NCBI GenBank assembly: GCA_963773745.1
Contig: CAVZCL010000004.1
Location: forward strand, 281,739 to 345,738
From: UBA5069 sp963773745
GTDB taxonomy: Bacteria; Chloroflexota; Anaerolineae; Caldilineales; Caldilineaceae
DNA: 64,000 bases
Direction of reading: 5' to 3'
The position numbers and the translations under genes were made by a program. Of this stretch, positions 1-9,510 are shown piece by piece. Each line of letters starts with the position of its first letter. Within the stretch, counting starts at the first letter, position 1. A model generated the notes under the pieces. It was not told the origin of the DNA and ran no database searches. It saw only the letters and a program-made list of their open reading frames with translations.

Positions 1-275
1 TGAGATCGGCATTAACCAGGTCTGCGTTTGGCACTTGAACGACAGCAAGGGGACGCTGGGCAGCCACCTGGACCGCCACACGCACATTGGCGACGGCGAG
101 ATTGGCCGCGATGCCTTCGGCTACATCCTCAACGACCCGCGCTGGGAGAAAGACGCCCATGCTGCTGGAGACGCCCAAGGATGACACGCTCGACGAAGAC
201 CGCATGAACCTTGCGCGCCTGGTTGCGCTGGTAAACGACGGTGCGCGTCATTCCGCCGGGCTGCGGCGCAAGTAA
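1..275 (+). CDS. nfo: Endonuclease IV (AP endonuclease), 3' fragment with frameshift
   Basis: This is the C-terminal part of a family 2 AP endonuclease, which cuts DNA 5' of abasic sites in base excision repair and uses a trinuclear zinc site. The gene runs off the left edge. The first frame reads HLNDSKGTLGSHLDRHTHIG, which contains the family's metal-ligand histidines and aspartate, and then IGDGEIG. The end is in another frame and reads PMLLETPK, the usual family ending region. The two join if one A is removed from AAA at 149-151, so a sequencing error or a one-base insertion is likely. A hairpin terminator follows at 332-366. Confidence 0.85.
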
Positions 276-320
276 CGACGGCGCGAGGCGCAGGGCGCAG
301 AGGGAACGCAAAGAAGAGTA
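276..320. repeat. Half copy of the CGCAAAG-type hairpin repeat
   Basis: The GCGCAGGGCGCAGAGG and AACGCAAAGAAG stretches match one arm of the CGCAAAGG hairpin family seen complete at 20771-20873 and 26988-27097. The opposite arm, in inverted orientation, lies at about 2003-2045, on the far side of the next gene. Confidence 0.6.
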
Positions 321-331
321 AAGGCAGCGAA

Positions 332-366
332 GAAGCGAGGCTTCCGATTCTGAGAAGCCTCGCTTC
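332..366 (+). terminator. Hairpin terminator after nfo
   Basis: A 12-bp stem, GAAGCGAGGCTT (332-343) with AAGCCTCGCTTC (355-366). There is no strong T tract. The same stem sequence is used again at 38787-38818, 38 kb away. Confidence 0.6.
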
Positions 367-376
367 GGTGTATAAT
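348..376 (+). promoter_or_regulatory. Candidate sigma-70 promoter for the lipoprotein gene
   Basis: A perfect -10 TATAAT lies at 371-376. A weak -35 (TTCTGA, 348-353) sits 17 bases upstream, overlapping the preceding hairpin. The lipoprotein start at 429 lies about 50 bases downstream. Confidence 0.45.
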
Positions 377-428
377 TGGGCAACGCCACCCGCCGCGCTG
401 TGGCAACAGAACCCCTCTGGAGGCGCGT

Positions 429-1838
429 ATGCAGCACCCTCTTCGCGTGTTCTGTCAATTTGTCCTCCCGTTGTTCTGCTGTGCTGTTCGTCACACTGGC
501 CTTGGCCGGCTGTGTGAATGAGCCCGGCCGCGCCATTCCGCCCACGCCGCCACCGCCCTTGACCACCATGGACGAGCTTATCGACCCTTTCATCAGCCCG
601 CTGCCCAACGGCGAGAAGCCCCCTGTGGGCGTGGCCGGCCTGCCCGGTGGCGCGCGTGGAGCCGACTGGCCCTTTGTTGCGCCCGACGGCCGCCAGCTCA
701 AGCTCTCGCAGGTCGAGGCAGAGGAGGTTGCACTCACCTATGCGCGGCAGCATTCCCGGCACAGCTGCGAATCCCATCGTCGCCCTCACCTACGCCCGCC
801 TGCCCGATCTGGGGCGGGACGTACTCTTTGTCACGAACAATCCCGACTACCCCAGCCTCTACCACGCCATTCCGGTTGACCTCAATTCGGGTGAGCGGTT
901 GCTTTCAGAGTGGATCAAGAACGCCGACACGAGCAATCCCTGGTACACCTACCTCAATGGCAAGTTCGATGAGCCGTTGGTGGCGGCGCTCGAGCGCGCC
1001 GCGCCCGATGCGCGCCTGCGCGTGGGTGTGCACGCCTTCCCCGCCGACATGGAGCTGGTCTACCTCGAGCTTGAGCGCCTCTACCCAGAAGTGCGTCCCG
1101 ACTTTTTCGACATAGGCACCATGAACCAGTTGTATCAGGTGAGCCCCGATCTTTATGCGGAGATGAGCGCGACCATGGCGCGCATTTATGCGGCGCGCCA
1201 GAGTTCGGCACGCGAGCCGATTGTGGCGTGGCTCCAGGCCGAGGACGCGCCGCAGAGAGCTTCAGCGGCGAGATCATCTGGACGGAGCTAACACCCAATC
1301 AGGTGTTGCGGCTGGTGCATGAGGAGGCCGTCAACTTGATCAGATATTACGGCCCGCCTGATCCCAACGCACTTGTGCACGCGCCCACACCCACGCCGCT
1401 GCCCGATGGCTGGCGCAAGCTGCCGCTCGAGACGCTCGTCATTGACAACGTCGGCACTGTGCCTACGTGGACCTCCGGGCAGCCCTCTGTGTGGCTCATG
1501 CGTAACCTGAATGACGTGGGCGGGCCGGCGCCGCTGCCCGAATCCACATTGGTCAAGCTGCGCCAGTTGACCTTCTACAATGACGCCGCGCTGGTGGTGC
1601 ACCGTGGTGTGCAGAGCAGAGGCTCAAGCGTGCGCATTACGGACGTTGCCACCGACGGCACATCGTTGCGCGTCTACGCCGATTTCTACGACCCGGCGCC
1701 GGGTGGAATTACGAAGGCGAAATGGTTGCCCCCTACCATATTGTGACGCTGCCGGCGCGCGATCTGCCGCCCATGTATCCTCGTGCGCCCATTGAACTCA
1801 TCATCAACACGCGCACCGACAGCCCCTGGCCGCCCTGA
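429..1838 (+). pseudogene. Secreted lipoprotein of unknown function, several frameshifts
   Basis: I do not recognise the family. The N-terminus has a hydrophobic signal ending in the lipobox LAGC (bases about 500-515), then a Pro-rich linker (IPPTPPPPLT) and a mixed globular domain. The coding frame changes at about 470, 745, 1255 and 1690. The pieces are collinear and end at the TGA at 1836-1838 (last residues TRTDSPWPP). Read through the shifts it would be about 465 residues. The ATG at 429 begins MQHPLRVFCQFVLPL, a plausible signal-peptide start, but it needs a shift to reach the lipobox frame. Neighbouring housekeeping genes carry similar one-base shifts, so the gene may be intact in the organism. 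It is bracketed by two inverted half-repeats (276-320 and 2003-2045). Confidence 0.55.
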
Positions 1839-1863
1839 GCGGTGCAAGGCCCAAGTGCGCGGG

Positions 1864-1942
1864 TGCGTAGCGGCGGCTTCAGCCGCCGGTGTTCTGCGAA
1901 GGCCATTGACAACGGCCGGCGGTTTAAGCCGCCGCTAGGCGT
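1864..1942. repeat. REP-like palindromic repeat (GTAGCGGCGG family)
   Basis: Two inverted arms, GCGTAGCGGCGGCTTCAGCC and GGCGGTTTAAGCCGCCGC, flank a short centre. The same element occurs at 58179-58260 and 58999-59079, with half copies at 24092-24120 and 52698-52723. Confidence 0.7.
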
Positions 1943-1951
1943 GGTGACTGC

Positions 1952-1999
1952 AACAAGATAGAGGGCCGTCCTTGTGTAAGGACGGCCCTCTATCTTGTT
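1952..1999 (+). terminator. Strong hairpin terminator, probably bidirectional
   Basis: A perfect 22-bp stem (1952-1973 with 1978-1999) and a GTGT loop, followed by a T-rich run. It lies between the convergent lipoprotein gene (+) and the radical SAM gene (-). Confidence 0.85.
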
Positions 2000-2002
2000 T
2001 TG

Positions 2003-2045
2003 CTTTTCTTTGCGTTTCCTCTGCGCCTTTGCGCCTCTGCGTCGC
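2003..2045. repeat. Half copy of the CGCAAAG-type hairpin repeat
   Basis: TTTCTTTGCGTTTCCTCTGC and CGCCTCTGCGTCG form the opposite arm to the copy at 276-320. Together the two arms flank the intervening lipoprotein gene. Confidence 0.6.
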
Positions 2046-2057
2046 AGTTATCCCGTA

Positions 2058-3134
<1,077 letters not shown>

Positions 3135-3385
3135 GAGGTGATTCGTGTTGAAAGAGAACGCAGCGCTGCGAATCGAGCATTGAAGTCGGATACAAGCCGT
3201 CCGCAGGAACCAGGTGATGTCTCAAGAATGCCGGTCCCGGTCGAGCGGGCGCCGCCAGAACAGAAACCGACGAACGAGGGCGGGGCGCGCCGGCACGAGA
3301 AAGCAGACACCTAACTCTTCGTGGTGTCCGCCCCAAAGCCTAACACGTCGAGCCACCACATACAATTACGGCTTTCAGATAGTTC

Positions 3386-3769
3386 CTAACCATCAACGAT
3401 CTTCCAGTAGGAGTCCTTGCGGGTGATCCGACCCTCTTCAAACTCCAGCAGATCGCACCCACGCACCGCCAGGCGCTGCCCGTTCGTCGCGGTGCCGGTC
3501 AGCAGCCAGGTGGAGACGCCACGGTCGCCGCACACCCAATGGTGGTCGTCCCCATAGTGCACGTCGGGAATACCGGCGAAGCGACCGGCAAGCCCGGTGC
3601 GCACCTCCTCGTGGCCTACGTAGCGGCGGCCCCAAGGGTCCGGTCCGCGTGGTGTTTCAAGCACGCACTCCTCTGCGAAGAAAGCCATGATAGCGTCGAG
3701 ATCGTGGCGATTGAACGCGTCGAGGAACTGCTGAAGCACATCTGTTGTTGCGGCCATTGCGGTCAACAT
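3386..3769 (-). CDS. SnoaL-like / NTF2-fold protein
   Basis: A 127-residue protein with the SnoaL-like pattern: the N-terminal helix FLDAFNRHDLDAIMAFFAEE, a central YVGHEEVRTGL helix and the C-terminal strands LEFEEGRITRKDSYWKI. The fold forms a small cone used by polyketide cyclases, isomerases and many uncharacterised enzymes, so the substrate is unknown. It could start at ATG 3757 (MAATTD) instead of 3769. Confidence 0.75.
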   Translation of the reverse strand: MLTAMAATTDVLQQFLDAFNRHDLDAIMAFFAEECVLETPRGPDPWGRRYVGHEEVRTGLAGRFAGIPDVHYGDDHHWVCGDRGVSTWLLTGTATNGQRLAVRGCDLLEFEEGRITRKDSYWKIVDG

Positions 3770-3870
3770 CCCCTCCTTGCGGTGTCATTTCATCGGCCAA
3801 TGGGGGATTGGAGTGACTGTATTCGGGCAGGTGCTGCGAGATACCAGTGCAACAGGCAATCCTTCTCGGT

Positions 3871-4413
3871 TCACCCTTCACAGACAACCTTCTTCGCAAT
3901 CGGGGCCACCTGCGCGGCGGTTAGCTGGATGAGATCGGCGGGCGCGATTTCCAGCGTGCGGTCGCGGCGGCCCGTGCCGCAGAAGATGGTTGCGTGCCGC
4001 AGCACGCCGGCGTCGAGCCAGACGGTTGTTTCGCCGTTGCGCGCAAAGGGCGCAACGGCGCCAACCTCGTAGCCCAGCTCTGCCTCCACCTCGTGGAATT
4101 CGAGACGCACAAGCTGCGTGCGGCTAACGCCCACGGCCTCGGCAAGGCGCTTGTAGTCCACCTGTGCATACCCGCAGAGCCCTGCCAGCAGCCAGCCGCC
4201 CCGCTTGTTGCGAAAGGCAATGCTCTTGAGCAGCCGCTCCACAGGGAAGGCAAGGTGCGCCTCGGCATCAGCGATCGTCACCGAGGGTGCGTGTTCGTGG
4301 ATGGTATACGGCGCGCCCGCGGCAGCCAGCGTAGCGACAATCTGCTGGAAGGGTGATTCGGTTGTCACAGCATTCTCGGGCAGCATCGCATCACTCGCAA
4401 GGCAAAGGGCCAC
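3871..4413 (-). CDS. YbaK/EbsC-family aminoacyl-tRNA deacylase
   Basis: A YbaK/ProRS-INS domain protein. Relatives hydrolyse mischarged tRNA such as Cys-tRNA(Pro) in trans. Visible features are IHEHAPSVTI near the start, the conserved lysine in ERLLKSIAF, AQVDYKRLAEAVG in the middle, and the Gly-rich VGAVAPFAR. Start choice is uncertain: 4413 (MALCLAS) or 4386 (MLPENAV), neither with a clear ribosome-binding site. A candidate -10 (TATACT, complement of 4438-4443) lies just upstream. Confidence 0.8.
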   Translation of the reverse strand: MALCLASDAMLPENAVTTESPFQQIVATLAAAGAPYTIHEHAPSVTIADAEAHLAFPVERLLKSIAFRNKRGGWLLAGLCGYAQVDYKRLAEAVGVSRTQLVRLEFHEVEAELGYEVGAVAPFARNGETTVWLDAGVLRHATIFCGTGRRDRTLEIAPADLIQLTAAQVAPIAKKVVCEG

Positions 4414-4490
4414 AGACCACAGCAGCGATCGGCACTGAGTATAGCCGCATACTGCCCACGAGCGAAGTGCGCGCCCTTACAACAGTAAAC

Positions 4491-4630
4491 CCGACGCAGA
4501 GGCGCAAAGGCGCAAAGGAAGCGCAAAGAAGGGCGACAGCAAGGAAAGACAACAACTTTTGTATTTGCGTCTTCCTTGCCCTTGCTTTTCTTTGCGCTTC
4601 GCTTTGCGCTTTTGCGTCGTTCGCGTCGCA
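4491..4630. repeat. CGCAAAGG-type hairpin repeat, imperfect
   Basis: The left arm has GACGCAGAGGCGCAAAGG and AAGCGCAAAGAA. The right arm has the complement TTCTTTGCGCTTCGC and TTTTGCGTCG. The arms are similar but not perfect, unlike the copies at 20771 and 26988. The element fills the gap between the aldolase-like and YbaK genes. Confidence 0.75.
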
Positions 4631-4631
4631 G

Positions 4632-5606
4632 TTATAGAGCGAGACGCGGGTAGCCGATGGCCTCCATGACCTCAAGCATGATTTCGGCGGCGCGCACCGT
4701 GGAATCCTCGAGGTACTGGTGCGACTCGGCGGCCTCAAAATCGCCCGCGGCAATCGCATCCTGGCGTGCGATGAGCCTCGTCGCGGCGTACTGCCCCGCC
4801 TCGCGCACAATGCGCGTCCACATGTTCACGCGGATCACGCCGTCGTCAGCAAGGTTCAGAATCTGGTCAATCGAGAGGCAGGAGGTGCCGTGCAGCACGA
4901 GCCTTGCCTCGCCGCCCAGGCTCTCCGTTAGCGCCTGGCCGCGCGCCTTCAGGTAGCGCCCCTCACCAATGCGGTCGGACTGCTGCTCCGTCCCCAGGTC
5001 GGCCACAAGCAAATCGACGCCGGTCTCCTGCATAAAGCGCACGGCCTTCGCCACGTAGTCATCCTTCTGCACGGCCTGCTTCAACCCGCCCACGGCCAGC
5101 TCTTCGATGATGCCTTCCACCATGACCTGGCTGCCATATGTGGCCACATACTCCTTGGTCCACGCCAGGTTGTCGGCAAAGGGATATTTCTGCGCGTCGA
5201 ACATCACCGTGGCCAGGTGGGGCAATCCTTCGGTCAGTGCCCACTGGTCGCGCTTGGGGTCGGCGTGGTCCAGATGGGGCAGCGCGACCACGTTGGGATA
5301 GGGTGCATCGGGGCCATCACACAGAATCCTGAGGTGCGCCATATTGGAGAGGAAGCCGGCGGGCGCGTTGCCGCTGTGGGTGGCGCGCACCGCCTGCGGC
5401 ATGTAGGGATAGGTGTAGGTCATGGCGACGGCCAGCGGGACTTCACTCAGCCCATGCTTTTCGGCCAGCATCTGTCCCGCCAGCAAAATGGCTTCGGTGT
5501 TCCAGTGCGAGGCAGTGCAGAAGATAGCCATCGAAGCGTGGCTGCGGCGGAACAACTCGGTGTACTCCAGCGCCTCTGCGCGCCGTGTGACAAGAGCCAT
5601 GCGCAT
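4632..5606 (-). CDS. Class II aldolase-like protein
   Basis: A 324-residue protein resembling class II (zinc) fructose- or tagatose-bisphosphate aldolases. Family landmarks are PHLDHADPK (catalytic Asp and first metal-ligand His, near residue 112), MFDAQKYPFADNLAWT, the Glu-containing VMVEGIIEEL, LLVADLGTEQQ, and LVLHGTSCL (third-ligand His). The second metal ligand, usually a His in a GT.HG motif, is replaced by GTEQQS here. Activity may therefore be altered or lost, or the metal site is built differently. A PfkB kinase and a GatZ-like gene lie 30 kb away (35765-38052). The likely role is in sugar-phosphate metabolism. Confidence 0.65.
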   Translation of the reverse strand: MRMALVTRRAEALEYTELFRRSHASMAIFCTASHWNTEAILLAGQMLAEKHGLSEVPLAVAMTYTYPYMPQAVRATHSGNAPAGFLSNMAHLRILCDGPDAPYPNVVALPHLDHADPKRDQWALTEGLPHLATVMFDAQKYPFADNLAWTKEYVATYGSQVMVEGIIEELAVGGLKQAVQKDDYVAKAVRFMQETGVDLLVADLGTEQQSDRIGEGRYLKARGQALTESLGGEARLVLHGTSCLSIDQILNLADDGVIRVNMWTRIVREAGQYAATRLIARQDAIAAGDFEAAESHQYLEDSTVRAAEIMLEVMEAIGYPRLAL

Positions 5607-5923
5607 TCCCTCTCGGTGTGTGGGTTTGTGGCGACATGTGCGGCCGTGCGAAGCGCCGCCTTGCCGCTGTGAGTCACCCTCTATTCTACACCCGTGCGGC
5701 TACAGGCGCTCGCGCGCGCACCGTGCCAGGTTGAGCCTCCCAGGAGTCTTGCAGAACGAACAAGCGCGTCTTCACGCCGTCGCGAACCAACTGCTGCCCA
5801 CCGCCGTTGGAGCAAGAGCACAATTGGGTGCGCGGCTCACTGCGCCACCATCGGCTCTGCGCGATGCTCATGTCACTGCAAACAGCGCTTTCCCGAAAGC
5901 TTCCCGAACAAGAAAGGACTCGC
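5607..5923. other. Divergent intergenic region
   Basis: No gene seen. The aldolase-like gene leaves to the left and the sugar dehydrogenase to the right. A short direct repeat TTCCCGAA at 5890-5897 and 5901-5908 lies just before the dehydrogenase ribosome-binding site and could be a regulator site. Confidence 0.4.
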
Positions 5924-7306
5924 ATGTTACACAGAACGAACGCTCATGCGCCTGCCCGCGCCAAGCTGGCAATGGCCCTGGCCGCCCTGGCCGCCACGTT
6001 GCTGCTGGGCGCGTGTGGACTGCCCGCCAACCAAAACGCCCCCGTGGTCTCTGCACCCGCCGAGGAAGCCCCGGCGCTCCCGACAATCACCCCAGCGGCG
6101 GAGATTGAGCCGGTGGTGCAGGTGGAGCCGGTGGTCGAGCCGATGGTGGAGCCGGTTGTCGAGACAGACGCCGGAAGAGGGCTGGCAGCGCCCGCCCGCC
6201 CCTTTGACCCGGAAGCGACGCCGTTGCGCCTGGAGACGGTTGCCGACGGCTTTGATATGCCTGTCTTCCTTACCCACGCGGGCGACGGCAGCGACCGCCT
6301 CTTTGTTTTGGAGAAGGCCGGGCGCATCCGCATCATCGCCGATGGGGAGGTTGTTGACACGCCATTCCTCGACATTACCGACCGTGTAGGCAGCAGCGGC
6401 AGCGAGCAGGGGCTGCTCGGCCTCGCCTTCGCGCCCGATTACGCCAGCAGCGGGGCGTTCTTCGTGGACTACACCAACCGCCAGGGCGACACAGTCATCA
6501 GCCGCTATCAGGTGACGGATGATCCCATGGTCGCCGACCCAGCCAGCGAGAGTCTGGTCCTGACGTACGCGCAGCCTGCCACGAACCACAACGGCGGTAT
6601 GCTCCTCTTTGGCCCCGACGGCATGCTGTGGATAGGGACGGGCGATGGCGGCGCTGCCAATGACCGCTTTGGCAATGCCCAGAATCCGGCGACGCTGCTT
6701 GGCAAGATGCTGCGCATTGATGTGACCAGCGATCCCACGCAGCCGTACACCATTCCCGCCGACAACCCCTGGGTGGACGCGCAGTGGAACGGACAAGAGG
6801 TGCGCGACGAAATCTGGGCGCTGGGGCTGCGCAACCCCTGGCGCTACAGCTTCGACGCCGCGACGGACGACTTGTGGATTGCCGATGTGGGCCAGAACGT
6901 GTGGGAGGAAGTCAACCTGGTGGCGGCCGGCAGCCCGGGCGGGCTCAACTTCGGCTGGCCGATTCTGGAGGGCACGCACTGCTTCCAGCAGGACAATTGT
7001 GACCCTGCCGGTCTCGAGCAGCCGGTCATCGAGTATGACCACAGCGGCAACTGCTCGGTGACGGGCGGTTACGTCTACCGCGGCGCAACGCCTGCAATGC
7101 AGGGCGTCTACTTCTACGCCGACTACTGCAGCATGCGCGTTTGGGCGGCCACGCCGCCGGCCAATGGGGACGAGAATGCAATGTGGGAGAGCGTGCTCGT
7201 TCTGCAGGGAGAGAGCCCGATCACATCGTGGGGCACGGATGCGCAGGGCGAGCTTTACGTCGTGGAAGCGTCCGGCCGTATAAGCCAACTGGTGGAAGAC
7301 AAGTAG
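5924..7306 (+). CDS. PQQ-dependent sugar dehydrogenase-like lipoprotein
   Basis: A glucose/sorbosone dehydrogenase-type beta-propeller (about 460 residues) exported as a lipoprotein. The ATG at 5924 follows AGAAAGGA; the signal ends in the lipobox LLGAC and is followed by a Pro/Glu/Val-rich linker. Propeller motifs in order: RLFVLEKAGRIRII, SEQGLLGLAFAPDY, NHNGGMLLFGPDGMLWIGTG, ALGLRNPWRYSFD, WIADVGQNVWEEV, LNFGWPILEG, and GGYVYRG. Relatives oxidise sugars outside the membrane using PQQ, but many family members have no known substrate. A very strong terminator follows. Confidence 0.88.
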   Translation: MLHRTNAHAPARAKLAMALAALAATLLLGACGLPANQNAPVVSAPAEEAPALPTITPAAEIEPVVQVEPVVEPMVEPVVETDAGRGLAAPARPFDPEATPLRLETVADGFDMPVFLTHAGDGSDRLFVLEKAGRIRIIADGEVVDTPFLDITDRVGSSGSEQGLLGLAFAPDYASSGAFFVDYTNRQGDTVISRYQVTDDPMVADPASESLVLTYAQPATNHNGGMLLFGPDGMLWIGTGDGGAANDRFGNAQNPATLLGKMLRIDVTSDPTQPYTIPADNPWVDAQWNGQEVRDEIWALGLRNPWRYSFDAATDDLWIADVGQNVWEEVNLVAAGSPGGLNFGWPILEGTHCFQQDNCDPAGLEQPVIEYDHSGNCSVTGGYVYRGATPAMQGVYFYADYCSMRVWAATPPANGDENAMWESVLVLQGESPITSWGTDAQGELYVVEASGRISQLVEDK

Positions 7307-7361
7307 AGCGCAATATCAAGGGGCGGCGCCAAATTGTGGCGCCGCCCCTTGATATTGCGCT
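7307..7361 (+). terminator. Very strong hairpin terminator
   Basis: A perfect 25-bp stem (7307-7331 with 7337-7361) and a 5-base loop, directly after the sugar dehydrogenase stop. It can act in both directions, since the next gene is convergent. Confidence 0.85.
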
Positions 7362-7446
7362 TGATTCATCAGCCGTGGGCTGCCCGCTCCCCCCGGTGAC
7401 GGGCAGCCCACGGTGCTGACGCGAAGGTTGGAATGGACTGCCGGCG

Positions 7447-7869
7447 CTACCACTCCTCGACCAGCTCTTCCTGGTCGCCCACAACATGGAATTGGCGCGC
7501 CGGCCGTGGGCTGCTTGTGGGCCACATGGGCAGCCCCATCTGCTGTCCGCGTCCGTCACCCTGGCCCTGCGGCAGCATGTTGGGCGTGGTCACAACAATC
7601 ACAGGCGGCTGGCCGTTGAAGCCGCCGTACTGGCCGTAGCCGTTGCCATAGGCCGCATCACCGCCGTGGCGGCCAGAGGGCGGACGCTGCTCCACATACT
7701 CGTGGCGGCGCGACGCAGCCATGACGAGCAGGGCCGCGGGCAGGCCGGCCAGCATGCCAAAGAAGATGCCGAGGCCCATGCTGATGGCGTCACTGCTCAA
7801 CGTTTCACCAATTCTCCACGCCAGAACGCCACCTGCCACAAGCACACCCAACACAAGTATCTGTCGCAT
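7447..7869 (-). CDS. Small membrane protein downstream of the FtsK-like gene
   Basis: A 140-residue protein of unknown function. The ATG at 7869 follows GGAGG at good spacing. Two N-terminal membrane segments (ILVLGVLVAGGVLAW and GIFFGMLAGLPAALLVM) are followed by a basic stretch and a Gly/Tyr/Gln-rich cytosolic tail ending EELVEEW. It lies 83 bases downstream of the FtsK-like ATPase on the same strand, so it may be co-transcribed from the SOS-type promoter and act as its membrane partner. That link is inference. Confidence 0.65.
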   Translation of the reverse strand: MRQILVLGVLVAGGVLAWRIGETLSSDAISMGLGIFFGMLAGLPAALLVMAASRRHEYVEQRPPSGRHGGDAAYGNGYGQYGGFNGQPPVIVVTTPNMLPQGQGDGRGQQMGLPMWPTSSPRPARQFHVVGDQEELVEEW

Positions 7870-7952
7870 TTTCTCCTCCAAGAGAGCCGGGTGCGCCGGG
7901 CGCACGCCTTGAATCAGTGTCATCAATCGGGACACAGCCGCAACACAAGCCG

Positions 7953-9137
7953 TCAATCGGCCGCCGCTTGCACTTCGTAGCCAAAATCGGGAAGCTCCAG
8001 CGGCGGCTTCTGCCAGGGCGAGACGATCTTGGGCCCGTAGAGTTCGTCAACGCGATGGCAGAGTTGCGCGAAGTCCTGCGGCCCCATCCACGCCGCCTGG
8101 AAGCGCAGCGGGCTGGCCGACGCCACGAGCAGGAAATCGCCCTTGCCGCTGAGCTTTTCCGCACCGCTGTCGCTGATGCCCGTGGCGTAGCGCGCTTCGT
8201 CCTTGCTCGCCACTGTCCCAACCAGCCGCACGGGGAAATTCGCCTTCATCGCGCTGCCAATCAGGCTGGCGCTTGGTTTCTGGGTGCAAGCAAGCAGATG
8301 GATGCCTGACTCGCGCCCCCGCTGCGCCAGGCGCGTCAGCAATGCCTCCACTTCCTTGCCGCCGGTCTGCAGCAGGTCGGCCAGTTCGTCCACTGCGACG
8401 ACGACGACAGGGCGGTTGGTGTGGGCGCGGTCGCGTAACTCCATTTCGCCCACCACGGCCTTGAGCTTGGCAATCGCCTCTTCGGTGTCCACGACCACGG
8501 AGCCGGTGGCGTGGGGCAGCTTCTGCAACATGCCGAAGCCGCGCCCCTTGGGATCAATGAGAACGAAGCGCAGCTCCGCAGGCGAATTGTGCAACGCCAG
8601 CGACGCAAGCATGGTGCGCGCCAGCGCCGTCTTGCCGCTGCCTGTGGTGCCGGCCACAAGTACATGCACAACGTTGGACGACGTGAGACGCAAGAGCAGC
8701 GGAGTCCCCTTTTCGTCAATGCCAAGCATTGCCGTGGCGCTGGGCACCTGGCCCGAGACCGTCTCCATGAGGCCGGCGAGACGCACCGGATCACCCACGG
8801 CACGTGCAACTTCGATGTTGATGAGACTGCCTTCGCGATAGACACGCACGCGGTCGCAGTCGAGCGCCAGCGCAATCTCTTCAGAGAGTGCGGAGAAGCG
8901 GTTAAGCTTGACCGATGCGGCCGGGATGACCTGGTACTGGACAAAGCGGGGACAGACGATGCCGCTCATTACCTGGCCCGGCGCTTTGTGCAGCGCCAGG
9001 ATGGCCTCTATGCGGTCGGCCTGCGCTTCGAGAACGGCGCGGCGGAATGGTGCGGCTTGCGGGTGTTGCTGGATTCGTTCGGTGAGCGTTTTCGTTTTCC
9101 ATGGTGATTTACTCGAGAATTGTCTCTGCGGGGTCAA
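7953..9137 (-). CDS. FtsK/SpoIIIE-type DNA translocase ATPase
   Basis: A 394-residue ATPase of the FtsK-HerA superfamily. Walker A is GTTGSGKTALA (near residue 168) and Walker B is VVVVAVDELADLL; TRLAQRGRESGIHLLACTQK matches the FtsK post-Walker region. An N-terminal segment of about 150 residues resembles the FtsK alpha/beta part (LSEEIALALDCDRVRVYR). It lacks the N-terminal membrane domain and the C-terminal gamma (KOPS-reading) domain of full FtsK, so a role in chromosome segregation is uncertain; plasmid-type or repair-related DNA pumping is possible. Start 9137 is a TTG without a clear ribosome-binding site. The promoter has a LexA-type box (9212-9223), suggesting DNA-damage control. Confidence 0.85.
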   Translation of the reverse strand: MTPQRQFSSKSPWKTKTLTERIQQHPQAAPFRRAVLEAQADRIEAILALHKAPGQVMSGIVCPRFVQYQVIPAASVKLNRFSALSEEIALALDCDRVRVYREGSLINIEVARAVGDPVRLAGLMETVSGQVPSATAMLGIDEKGTPLLLRLTSSNVVHVLVAGTTGSGKTALARTMLASLALHNSPAELRFVLIDPKGRGFGMLQKLPHATGSVVVDTEEAIAKLKAVVGEMELRDRAHTNRPVVVVAVDELADLLQTGGKEVEALLTRLAQRGRESGIHLLACTQKPSASLIGSAMKANFPVRLVGTVASKDEARYATGISDSGAEKLSGKGDFLLVASASPLRFQAAWMGPQDFAQLCHRVDELYGPKIVSPWQKPPLELPDFGYEVQAAAD

Positions 9138-9203
9138 AGGTGGCGGCGGAAGAGACGCAGAAGCCGGCTCGTGGTCTATTCAAGCCGGCCCTGTTTGATC
9201 ACG

Positions 9204-9232
9204 AGTATATAGAACAAATGTTCGCGCGTCAA
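9204..9232 (-). promoter_or_regulatory. SOS-controlled promoter: LexA-type box between -35 and -10
   Basis: On the minus strand, -35 TTGACG (9232-9227) and -10 TATACT (9209-9204) are 17 bases apart. The spacer contains the palindrome GAACATTTGTTC (9223-9212), a full match to the Gram-positive LexA consensus GAAC-N4-GTTC. A repressor bound there would block RNA polymerase. It faces the FtsK-like gene, with about 60 bases of leader. Confidence 0.8.
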
Positions 9233-9304
9233 TACCCAACATTTTTGCGCCGCTGGGATTGGGATAGTTGGGAAAATGGCAACGGGGCGAGCGCAGGGAA
9301 GATA

Positions 9305-9339
9305 AAACGGCCGAACGCAATCTTAGCGTTCGGCCGTTT
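9305..9339. terminator. Perfect hairpin, probable bidirectional terminator
   Basis: A 14-bp stem AAACGGCCGAACGC / GCGTTCGGCCGTTT with a 7-base loop. The flanking A and T runs suit termination in both directions. The rest of 9340-9510 has no gene that I can support. Confidence 0.7.
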
Positions 9340-9510
9340 ACAGACTTCACTTCCTAACCTGCAGGCCAGATGCGTGTTAGCACCCTGAGGCGTGGCAGCA
9401 GGCTTGTGGTAAGCCAGGGAAATTACCGGACGATCGTGGCTGGGGCTTGCACCGCCGCTACGCCGTGCCAAGCGATCGCGCAGGCAAACTGTGAACCGCG
9501 GCGCCTCCTG

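Noticed and set aside
5807..5923. Upstream start for the sugar dehydrogenase
   Set aside because: It would put 39 unrelated residues before a perfect signal peptide; the ribosome-binding site supports 5924.
9340..9510. Possible riboswitch or small RNA
   Set aside because: No recognisable conserved core; the reading direction and neighbouring terminators give no support.
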